Assembly: GCA_958437935.1 (NCBI GenBank)
Contig: CAUBPS010000018.1
Location: 1-47,587 of the forward strand
Direction of reading: 5' to 3'
Source of the DNA: an uncultured Collinsella sp.
Lineage (GTDB): Bacteria; Actinomycetota; Coriobacteriia; Coriobacteriales; Coriobacteriaceae
Length of the DNA: 47,587 nucleotides
The first letter of the stretch is position 1. Each line of letters starts with the position of its first letter. The position numbers and the translations under genes were made by a program. The notes beneath the pieces were generated by a model, which made no database searches, was not told the origin of the DNA, and saw only the letters and a list, made by a program, of their open reading frames with translations. Positions 22,875 through 32,258 of the stretch are shown here, piece after piece.

Positions 22875-22907
22875 CAAAAAACGGAGCCGTGTTGCCACGA
22901 CTCCGTT
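22875..22907 (-). terminator. Terminator of the malQ-glgP transcript
   Basis: AACGGAGCCGTG (22880-22891) pairs with CACGACTCCGTT (22896-22907) with one mismatch and a 4-nt loop. On the minus strand it is followed by a run of T (22875-22880). Confidence 0.85.
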
Positions 22908-22935
22908 TCTCAAGAGGATGGGTAAGGGGAATGAG

Positions 22936-25203
<2,268 letters not shown>

Positions 25204-25332
25204 GTTTCCTCCTGTGGTGAGTTGACTACATGTCAGAAATTCAAAAGAATCCCGCGCGAGGGGATTGGGGTGGCCTCGCGCGGGAAAAGCAAGCGCGTCC
25301 GCACGGTGGGGAGGGGTCGGGCGCGGTAGCTC

Positions 25333-26838
25333 CTATTGAGGAAGCTCGATTTCGGCTTCCGACGGGATGCGGAAGTAGGTCTCGGTCCAGTCGGTGAGTT
25401 TGTGCTCGAGCTCGCGGGTGATGGCGCCGTCGAGCATGCGCCAGGTCCAGTTGCCGCCCAGGGTGGCAGGGGTGTTGATGCGCGCCTCATTGCCCAGGTT
25501 AAGCAGGTCCTGCATGGTGTAGATGCACGTGTCGCTCACGCTGGCTGCGATGGTTCGGTTGAGCGCGTCGGCGATGGGTTCGCCGGCCTGCTGATGGGTG
25601 TACAGGGCTGCCTGCTCGCGCTGACGCGGGGTGGCCGTTCCCTCAAACCAGCCGCGCGCCGTCTCGTTGTCGTGGGTGCCCACATAGGCGACGGTGTTGG
25701 CGATGTAGTTATGCGGCAGGTAGTACGAGTTGGTGCCCTCAAAGGCGAACTGCAGGATCTTCATGCCGGGGAAACCCGAGTTGTCGCGCATGTCGATGAC
25801 ACCGGGGGTGAGGAAACCCAGGTCCTCGGCGATGATGGGCAGCGTGCCGAGCTTTTCCTCGAGCGTCTTGAAGAACTTGAGGCCGGGACCCTGCGTCCAC
25901 GAACCGTAGGACGAATCGGGCGAGGAGAACGGCACCTCCCAATAGGCCTCGAAGCCGCGGAAGTGATCCAGGCGGATGACGTCGTACATGTCGAGGGCGG
26001 CGCGAATGCGGCCCTCCCACCAGGAGAAGCCGTCGGACTCCATGGCGTCCCAGTCGTAGATGGGGTTGCCCCAGTACTGGCCGGTGGCCGAGAACTGGTC
26101 GGGCGGCGTGCCGGCGACGCTCACGGGATTGCCGGCGGCGTCGATCTTAAAGAGCTCGGGTGTCGCCCACATCTCGACGGAGTCACGCGAGACATAGATA
26201 GGCAGGTCGCCGATGATGAGAATGTCGCGCTCGTTGGCATAAGCCTTGAGGCGGCTCCACTGGCGATCGAAGAAGTACTGCGTCATCTGGTGGTAGAGCA
26301 TACGCGCCGGATGGTCGGCGCAGACCTTGGCAGAAGCCTCACCGCGGGTGCGGAGCTCCGCAGGCCACTCCCAAAACGCCTTGAGACCGCACTCCTCTTT
26401 GACGGTCATGAACTCACAGTAGGGGATGAGCCAGTCCTCGTTGGCCTGGATAAAGTCATCGAAATCGGCCGGCTTGTCGGCAGCAAAGCGCTCGGCGGCG
26501 CGGTCGAGAATCTGACGGCGGCCGCCAAAGATAGCACCGTAGTCGACATTGCTGGGGTCGGATCCCAGATACACGCCATCGATATCGCGCTGCTCCAGAT
26601 ACCCTGCCTCGATAAGTTCGGCAAAGTCAATAAAGTTGGGGTTGCCTGCGCGGGCCGAGAACGACTGATAAGGCGAATCGCCATAGCTGGTCGTCGTAAG
26701 GGGCAGAATCTGCCAGTAATGTTGTTTGCACGAGGCGAGAAAATCGACGAAGTCGTAGGCATTCCAGCCAAAGCCGCCGATTCCGTATGGTCCGGGCAGA
26801 GATGAGACGGGCATGAGGACGCCGCTTGCACGCTCCAT
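25333..26838 (-). CDS. malQ: 4-alpha-glucanotransferase (amylomaltase)
   Basis: Transfers maltosyl and longer alpha-1,4-glucan segments, producing chains for GlgP. The GH77 nucleophile motif RLDHFRGF carries Asp291, and SSLPGPYGIGGFG lies near the N-terminus, as does YGDSPYQSFSARAGNP. I start at ATG 26838, preceded by GGTGA at 8 nt; a TTG at 26853 is possible but lacks spacing for a ribosome-binding site. The protein is 501 residues, as expected. A TTGTTTAAACAT site about 100 bp upstream ties it to the ABC and PTS promoters. Confidence 0.95.
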   Translation of the reverse strand: MERASGVLMPVSSLPGPYGIGGFGWNAYDFVDFLASCKQHYWQILPLTTTSYGDSPYQSFSARAGNPNFIDFAELIEAGYLEQRDIDGVYLGSDPSNVDYGAIFGGRRQILDRAAERFAADKPADFDDFIQANEDWLIPYCEFMTVKEECGLKAFWEWPAELRTRGEASAKVCADHPARMLYHQMTQYFFDRQWSRLKAYANERDILIIGDLPIYVSRDSVEMWATPELFKIDAAGNPVSVAGTPPDQFSATGQYWGNPIYDWDAMESDGFSWWEGRIRAALDMYDVIRLDHFRGFEAYWEVPFSSPDSSYGSWTQGPGLKFFKTLEEKLGTLPIIAEDLGFLTPGVIDMRDNSGFPGMKILQFAFEGTNSYYLPHNYIANTVAYVGTHDNETARGWFEGTATPRQREQAALYTHQQAGEPIADALNRTIAASVSDTCIYTMQDLLNLGNEARINTPATLGGNWTWRMLDGAITRELEHKLTDWTETYFRIPSEAEIELPQ

Positions 26839-26936
26839 GAATGCGCTCACCAACCTTCTTGTTGTGGGGTCGGCCTGCCGATGGGTATGCAGTCCGCCTC
26901 CGATGTTCTGATTCGATACGCCTATTGTAAAACATG

Positions 26937-26991
26937 TTGTTTAAACATGTACAGGCAAGATAAAAAAGTTGGTCGATTTTCGGCGAATGGC
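26937..26991 (-). promoter_or_regulatory. malQ control region
   Basis: TTGTTTAAACAT (26937-26948) lies within the larger palindromic context ACATGT-TGTTTAAACATGT. On the minus strand CCATTCGCCGA (26990 to 26980) precedes it, a variant of the CCGTTC(A/G)CCGA box seen at three other promoters. ATG 26838 lies about 100 nt downstream. Confidence 0.55.
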
Positions 26992-27002
26992 TACATGCCA
27001 TG

Positions 27003-27036
27003 AAAAAGCCCCGACCTCACAACGTGAGATCGGGGC
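27003..27036 (-). terminator. Terminator of galE
   Basis: GCCCCGACCTCAC (27008-27020) pairs with GTGAGATCGGGGC (27024-27036) with one mismatch and a 3-nt loop. On the minus strand five T follow (27003-27007). Confidence 0.88.
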
Positions 27037-27058
27037 AAGAACAGTATGTAGGTTTTTG

Positions 27059-28120
27059 CTACTCGGCGTCGGCGAAGCCGTTGGGGTTGTGGCTCTGCCA
27101 GTTCCAGCTATCGCGGCACATGTCCGCGATGTCGTACTGGGCCTTCCAGCCCATCATGCGCTCGGCCTTGGAGGCATCGCACCAGTTGGCAGCGATGTCG
27201 CCGGCGCGGCGCTCGCGGATCACGTAGGGCAGCTCCTTGCCACAAGCCTTGGAGAAGGCAGCGACGACCTCGAGTACCGAGGTGCCGGTGCCGGTGCCCA
27301 GGTTAAAGATCTCGACGCCGGTCTTGCCGTTCATCCAGTTAAGGGCGGCAACGTGACCAGAGGCCAGATCGCACACGTGGATGTAGTCGCGCACGCCGGT
27401 GCCGTCGGGGGTGGGGTAGTCGTTGCCAAAGACCTGAACGGCCTCGAGCTTGCCCACGGCGACCTGGGCGACATAGGGTACCAGGTTGTTGGGGATGCCC
27501 TTGGGGTCCTCGCCGATCAGGCCCGACGGATGAGCGCCGATGGGGTTGAAGTAACGGAGCAGCACGACGTCCCACTCGGGGTCGGCGGTGTGGACGTCCA
27601 TAAGGATCTGCTCGATCATCCACTTGGTCCAGCCATAGGGGTTGGTTGCGGGCTTCTTGGGGTCTTCCTCGGTGACGGGCGGGTTGTCCGGGTCGCCGTA
27701 GACGGTCGAGGAGCTCGAGAAGATGATGGACTTGCAGCCATGGTTGCGCATGACGTCGATGAGCACCAGGGTGTTCTCGATGTTGTTGTGGTAGTACTCG
27801 ACGGGCTTACTCACCGACTCGCCGACGGCCTTAAAGCCGGCAAAGTGGATGACACGGTCGATCTGATGGGTATCGAAGATCTTGTTCATCGCATCGCGGT
27901 CGAGCACGTTGGCCTCGTAGAAGGTGAGGTTCTTGGCGGCCTCGTCGCCCACGATGGTCTTGACGCGGTCGACGGCGACGGCGCTGGAGTTGGAGAGATC
28001 ATCGACGATGACGACCTGGTAGCCACCCTCGAGCAGCTGAACGACGGTGTGCGAGCCGATAAAGCCGGCGCCACCGGTAACGAGGACGCAGGTGTCTTTG
28101 GGGTCGAGTGCTTTGGACAT
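27059..28120 (-). CDS. galE: UDP-glucose 4-epimerase
   Basis: Interconverts UDP-glucose and UDP-galactose with bound NAD. The Rossmann motif TGGAGFIGSHT is at the N-terminus, the catalytic YxxxK is YGWTK (Tyr162, Lys166), and SSSSTVYGDP precedes it. I start at ATG 28120, with GGAG 7-10 nt upstream; the longer frame to 28192 adds an unrelated 24-residue leader. The length of 353 residues is typical. It is expressed alone and divergent from the PcsB-like gene. Confidence 0.96.
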   Translation of the reverse strand: MSKALDPKDTCVLVTGGAGFIGSHTVVQLLEGGYQVVIVDDLSNSSAVAVDRVKTIVGDEAAKNLTFYEANVLDRDAMNKIFDTHQIDRVIHFAGFKAVGESVSKPVEYYHNNIENTLVLIDVMRNHGCKSIIFSSSSTVYGDPDNPPVTEEDPKKPATNPYGWTKWMIEQILMDVHTADPEWDVVLLRYFNPIGAHPSGLIGEDPKGIPNNLVPYVAQVAVGKLEAVQVFGNDYPTPDGTGVRDYIHVCDLASGHVAALNWMNGKTGVEIFNLGTGTGTSVLEVVAAFSKACGKELPYVIRERRAGDIAANWCDASKAERMMGWKAQYDIADMCRDSWNWQSHNPNGFADAE

Positions 28121-28386
28121 GTAGTCTCCTATCGAATCAGGAACACTTCTAGAGGGGAGTATAGCGCAGGCGGGGACGCCCAAATGGAGCACTGTAGGAA
28201 AAGCAGAGGATTATGTTAACGTACTCATATAAGAGCTTGCTCAATTGTTACCTCAAATTTGACAATTGCTTACGAGCCGCCGACCTTGTAGTTTCCTGCC
28301 GTTCGTGGAAATCGTTGGGACGCGCCATATGTACGCTAATATGTATGAGTTGAGCGACATATAAATAAGCATGTAACGGAGTACAT

Positions 28387-29592
28387 ATGTCACCAAACAG
28401 CGATTCCATCCTTTCCCAGGAGCTCTCGCGCCGCACTGCCCTCAAGGCCCTGTTCGGCGCCGCTTCTGCGGCAGTTCTTTTTGGCCTGCCCACTCGCGCC
28501 CATGCGGCGGAGGCTTCCAAAGAAACCACCGATAAATTGAATGCCGCCCAGGCCCAACTCGACGAGGTTCAGGCCCAGCTCGACAGCATCGCAAATGAGT
28601 ATGCGGCGCTGGCCAACAAGAATGCCCAGACCCTCAACGACATCGAGAATGTCCAGGGCAAGATTGACGACACGCAGGCCCAGATCGATGAAAAGAAGGC
28701 CGAGCTCAAGAAGAAGCGCAATGACCTTTCCGATCGCGTGGCCGCCAGTTACAAGTCCGGCGGCACGAACATCCTGTCGCTGCTGCTGGCCTCTGGCTCG
28801 TTTGAGGAACTCGTCGCCAACGCGCATTACGTTGAGAAGATCAACAAGAGCGACCGCGATGCCATCGAGGATATCCAGACGATTCAGGCTGAGCTCGACG
28901 CACAGAAGACCGAGCTCGAATCACAAAAGGCCGACCTGGAGAAACTCAAGGACCAGCAGACGGCTCAGATGCAGGATATGCAGGCCAAGCAGCAAGAAGT
29001 CCAGACCGTGCTGAACGGTCTTTCCGACGACGTCAAGGAGCTCATGGCTCAGCGCGATTCCGAGATCCTCGCTGCCGCCCAGGCCGAGGAGGCCGCTAGG
29101 AAGGCGGCTGCGGCAGCCGCGGCCTCTGCGAACACGGGCTCTTCTTCGGGTGGCTCGAGCTCGGGTGGCGGCTCGTATGCCGGCGGCACCCCGCAACAGA
29201 CGGGCGGTTCGGGCAAGCAGCAGGCCGTCGTCAATGCTTGCTACTCGACGCCTTCTCCCGGCCAGGGCTGGTGCGCTGCCTGGGTTACCAACGTCTTCCG
29301 CAATGCCGGCGTGGGCTATTTTGGCGGCAACGCGTGTGACATGTTCAACGCCTGGTGCTATAGCTCCGACCGCTCGGCGCTGCAGGTGGGCATGATCGTG
29401 GCCGATTCCTCGCACAGCGGCACGGGTGCTCCGGGCCTTATCTACGGTCATGTGGGTATCTACGTTGGCGGCGGCATCGTTATGAGCAACGAGGGTGCCA
29501 TTACGTCTAAGTCGCTTGATTCGTTCATTAGCTTTTATGGTACTGGCTCTGGCGTGCGTTGGGGCTGGCTCGGCGGTATCGCGCTGTCGTAA
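28387..29592 (+). CDS. Secreted PcsB-like coiled-coil cell-wall hydrolase with CHAP-type domain
   Basis: A 401-residue exported protein. The N-terminus has a Tat-like signal (SRRTALKALFGAASAAVLFG, cleavage probably after AHA near residue 40). Residues about 45-245 form a long coiled coil (AQAQLDEVQAQLDSIANEYA, KIDDTQAQIDEKKAELKKK), as in PcsB/CwlO proteins. A Ser/Gly linker (about 250-285) leads to a C-terminal CHAP-type amidase/endopeptidase domain with GQGWCAAW (Cys296) and YGHVGIYV (His355). In relatives the coiled coil is controlled by FtsEX; no ftsEX is in this window. GGAG lies 7-10 nt before the ATG. A hairpin element and a terminator follow. Confidence 0.88.
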   Translation: MSPNSDSILSQELSRRTALKALFGAASAAVLFGLPTRAHAAEASKETTDKLNAAQAQLDEVQAQLDSIANEYAALANKNAQTLNDIENVQGKIDDTQAQIDEKKAELKKKRNDLSDRVAASYKSGGTNILSLLLASGSFEELVANAHYVEKINKSDRDAIEDIQTIQAELDAQKTELESQKADLEKLKDQQTAQMQDMQAKQQEVQTVLNGLSDDVKELMAQRDSEILAAAQAEEAARKAAAAAAASANTGSSSGGSSSGGGSYAGGTPQQTGGSGKQQAVVNACYSTPSPGQGWCAAWVTNVFRNAGVGYFGGNACDMFNAWCYSSDRSALQVGMIVADSSHSGTGAPGLIYGHVGIYVGGGIVMSNEGAITSKSLDSFISFYGTGSGVRWGWLGGIALS

Positions 29593-29611
29593 CGGCGGTT
29601 TGAAGTAAGTT

Positions 29612-29742
29612 GGTCCGTGGCTGCCCGGAAGGCATTAGGTTGCCTGCTCGGACAGTCCTGCTCGCACGGAGAGCACATTAAGTGCTCTCCGGCTCGTGCG
29701 GAACTCGCGATCAACCTAATGCCTTCCGGGCAGCCACGGACC
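29612..29742 (+). repeat. Nested hairpin element, copy 3
   Basis: Perfect 31-bp outer arms (29612-29642 with 29712-29742). The inner stem GGAGAGCAC (29668-29676) pairs with GTGCTCTCC (29682-29690) around ATTAA. It shares CAGTCCTGCTC (29653-29663) and CGTGCGGAACTCGCGAT (29695-29711) with copy 2, but its outer arms have a different sequence. It starts 19 nt after the PcsB-like gene, upstream of that gene's terminator. Confidence 0.87.
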
Positions 29743-29793
29743 TCTCGGATCCAATGCGTCACACATCGGACTGGTTGTCTGAATAAATATGGC

Positions 29794-29821
29794 GAAGGCC
29801 CCTTTCGGGGCCTTCTTTTTT
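29794..29821 (+). terminator. Terminator of the PcsB-like gene
   Basis: GAAGGCCCC (29794-29802) and GGGGCCTTC (29807-29815) pair around TTTC, and six T follow. It ends 2 nt before the convergent murB stop codon. Confidence 0.93.
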
Positions 29822-29822
29822 A

Positions 29823-30785
29823 TTAGAGGAATTCGCCTACTCGGTGGACTTCGGGTTCTAGGTCTACGTCGAATTGGTCTTTGACGGTTGTTTGGATGTG
29901 GCGGATGAGTTCGTCGACGTCGGCTGCGGTGGCGTGGTCGGCGTTGACGATGAAGCCGCAGTGTTTTTCGCTCACCTGGGCGCCGCCGATGGCGTGGCCG
30001 CGCAGGCCGGCGTCCATGATGAGCTTGCCGGCAAAGTAGCCCTCGGGGCGCTTGAAGGTGGAGCCGGCGCTCGGCATGTCGAGCGGCTGCTTGTCCTCGC
30101 GGCGCTGGCGGTAATCGTCCATGTCGGCCTTGATCATCGCGGCGTTGCCCGGGGCGAGGTTGAAGGTTGCCGAGAGTACGATAAAGCCGTCGTCGGCGAT
30201 GCGGCTCTTGCGATAGCCCAGGTTGAGCTCATCGACATCGAACTCAATGATGTTGCCGCTACCGCGGGTTCCGTCGTCGAGCACGCGGGCGGGCTTATAG
30301 ACGCGCACGGACTCCAAAACATCGGCCATGCAGGCGCCGTAGGCACCGGCGTTCATGTAGCAGGCGCCGCCGACCGATCCGGGGATGCCCGAGATGGGCT
30401 CCATGCCGGTAAGACCGGCCTCGGCTGCCGCTGCCGCTACGTCCGAGAGCAGCGCGCCGGCTGCTGCCGTAACATGTGTGCCGTCGACGGTGATGTTAGA
30501 GAGGCCCTCGCCCAGCGCTACGACGACGCCGCGGATACCCTTGTCGCCGACGAGCAGGTCGGAGCCGTTGCCCACGATGGTGAGCGGCAGGTCGCAGCGG
30601 TAACAGGTGTCAAGCGTGGCGACGAGGCCCTGCTCGGTATCGGGCGTGACGAAGACGTCGGCCGGGCCGCCGATCTTAAACGTGGTGTGATCGCGCATGG
30701 GCTCGCTCATGAGCACGTTGTCCTCGCCGGCAACACCGGCGAGCGCGCAGAGCAGGTCTTCGTTAAAAAAGTCGTTCTCGTGCAT
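29823..30785 (-). CDS. murB: UDP-N-acetylenolpyruvoylglucosamine reductase
   Basis: A FAD enzyme that reduces UDP-GlcNAc-enolpyruvate to UDP-MurNAc in peptidoglycan synthesis. Motifs are HTTFKIGGPADVFV, IVGNGSDLLVGDKGI, GIPGSVGGACYMNAGAYG and the catalytic-serine stretch AGSTFKRPEGYFAGKLI; the C-terminus has GGAQVSEKHCGFIVN. I prefer ATG 30785, with AAGGCGG upstream, giving 320 residues; a TTG at 30830 would add 15 residues. It is type I in domain order and transcribed alone, convergent with the PcsB-like gene. Confidence 0.94.
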   Translation of the reverse strand: MHENDFFNEDLLCALAGVAGEDNVLMSEPMRDHTTFKIGGPADVFVTPDTEQGLVATLDTCYRCDLPLTIVGNGSDLLVGDKGIRGVVVALGEGLSNITVDGTHVTAAAGALLSDVAAAAAEAGLTGMEPISGIPGSVGGACYMNAGAYGACMADVLESVRVYKPARVLDDGTRGSGNIIEFDVDELNLGYRKSRIADDGFIVLSATFNLAPGNAAMIKADMDDYRQRREDKQPLDMPSAGSTFKRPEGYFAGKLIMDAGLRGHAIGGAQVSEKHCGFIVNADHATAADVDELIRHIQTTVKDQFDVDLEPEVHRVGEFL

Positions 30786-30850
30786 ACGAATATCCGCCTT
30801 ATGGTGGTCGTTTTCATCAATCGAATGCAATATACCCTACCTGGATGGAT

Positions 30851-30916
30851 TTGGTGCAAAGTAACCTGACCCCAATGCACCACATGGTGCAAAGGGGTCA
30901 GGTTACTTTGCACCAA
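30851..30916. repeat. REP/MITE-like perfect palindrome
   Basis: Arms of 23 bp (30851-30873 with 30894-30916) are perfect complements and contain AAAGTAACCTGACCCC. The 20-nt loop contains a second palindrome, TGCACCA (30876-30882) with TGGTGCA (30885-30891), a partial repeat of the arm end. It lies between the divergent murB and LacI genes. Motifs of this ...CCTGACCCC type accompany REP-associated (Y1) transposases in other bacteria, as I recall; no transposase is in the window. Confidence 0.75.
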
Positions 30917-31025
30917 TCGCGGCGATAAAACAGCCGTCTACCGGATTGGTAAAGTGTTTATCATCGAGGTAGAGGGGCAGTCGCTATACTTTCAAGAGAT
31001 TGCGTGTAAACCCGGAAGGAGCGAG

Positions 31026-32054
31026 ATGGCCAACAAAGTCACCCTCAAGCAGATCGCCCAGGAGGTGGGGCTTTCCCCCTCGTCGGTCTCGCTTGTGCTC
31101 AACAATCGGCCCTGTCGCATTTCGGAAGAAAACCGCAAGCTCATCAAGGAAGTCGCGGCACGCAACCACTATGTCCCCAACCAGATCGCGCGCAGCCTGG
31201 TCATGCGAGAGTCGCGCACGCTGGGCCTTATCGTCCCCAACATCGAGAGCCGATTTTTTGCCTCGCTCGCTGGCAGCCTGGAAAAGCGCTGCCGCGAGGA
31301 CGGCTACGCGCTCTTTATTACCAGCTCGGGCGGAAGCGCTGAGGACGATCTGGAGCTCCTGCGCCAACTGGTGACCCGTGGCGTCGATGGTGTATTTCTG
31401 GTCGTGGGCGACGAGTTCTCGGATGACCGTGCTCTGCGTGAAGAGGTCAGCCATCTGCCCATCCCGGCCGTGATGGTCGACCGCGCCATTGAGGGGCTCG
31501 AGTGTGACAAGGTGATGTTCGACCACGAGATGGGCGGCTATATGGCTACGCGCTATCTGGTTGAGCAGGGCCATCGTCGCATTGCCTGTCTTGTTAACGC
31601 GCGCCGTTCCAATACGGGTCGTAAACGTCTTGCCGGCTACGAGCGTGCGCTGCGCGAGGTGGGGCTGCCCATCGATGCGCGCTTGGAGTTTGAGAGCGAG
31701 TACTACATTCCGAGTGCCTACGAGGCATCGGAGGCGGTGCTTGCGACCGATGCCACCGCTGTGTTCGCAAGCTCGGACAACATTGCGCTGGGCTTGCTCA
31801 AGCGTCTGCACGAGATGGGGAAGAGTATTCCAGGCGATATCTCGGTCGTAAGCTATGACAACTCGGCAGCCGACGTTCTCTTTGAGCCGGCGTTGACCGC
31901 GATCGAGCAGGACCCCGGCGTGCTTGCCGAACACGCTTTTGGCTGCATGTCCAAGCGCCTTGCCGGTAAGGGTGGCAGGCGTGCCGAAGAGGTTGTTTTG
32001 GAGCCTGCGCTCATCGTAAAGGGCAGCGTGCTCGAGCTTGCTAAACACAACTAA
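31026..32054 (+). CDS. LacI-family transcriptional regulator
   Basis: A 342-residue repressor. The helix-turn-helix is at the N-terminus (VTLKQIAQEVGLSPSSVSLVLN), followed by the hinge NQIARSLVMRESRTLGLIVPN and a periplasmic-binding-like effector domain (FASSDNIALGLLKRL; PGDISVVSYDN). I start at ATG 31026, preceded by GGAAGGAG; an upstream frame to 30954 has no such site. It lies 204 bp upstream of xfp on the same strand, with LacI-type operators between, so it probably regulates xfp and perhaps itself. The effector is unknown. Confidence 0.93.
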   Translation: MANKVTLKQIAQEVGLSPSSVSLVLNNRPCRISEENRKLIKEVAARNHYVPNQIARSLVMRESRTLGLIVPNIESRFFASLAGSLEKRCREDGYALFITSSGGSAEDDLELLRQLVTRGVDGVFLVVGDEFSDDRALREEVSHLPIPAVMVDRAIEGLECDKVMFDHEMGGYMATRYLVEQGHRRIACLVNARRSNTGRKRLAGYERALREVGLPIDARLEFESEYYIPSAYEASEAVLATDATAVFASSDNIALGLLKRLHEMGKSIPGDISVVSYDNSAADVLFEPALTAIEQDPGVLAEHAFGCMSKRLAGKGGRRAEEVVLEPALIVKGSVLELAKHN

Positions 32055-32191
32055 ACACGTTTATCAATTCGTATAGATCGAATGTGGAGCACCTGTGACA
32101 GACAATGCCGCAGGTGAGTGTCCAGTTTTGCCGAGCCGCAGGATAGATAGCGATGCTAAAACGTTTTTTCACCATGATAAAACGTTTTAGC
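32052..32191 (+). promoter_or_regulatory. LacI-type operators upstream of xfp
   Basis: TAAAACGTTTTT (32157-32168) and ATAAAACGTTTTAG (32177-32190) have the AAAACGTTTT core typical of LacI-family operators. The longer arms GCTAAAACGTTTT (32155-32167) and AAAACGTTTTAGC (32179-32191) are inverted repeats of each other. A third weaker site, TAAACACGTTTATC (32052-32065), overlaps the lacI-type gene's stop codon. Confidence 0.75.
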
Positions 32192-32258
32192 AAATATACT
32201 AGTCCCAACGAAAGGTTGCCGTATCGGAGGGCGACCGCGCAGCGAAGGGACATAAACA

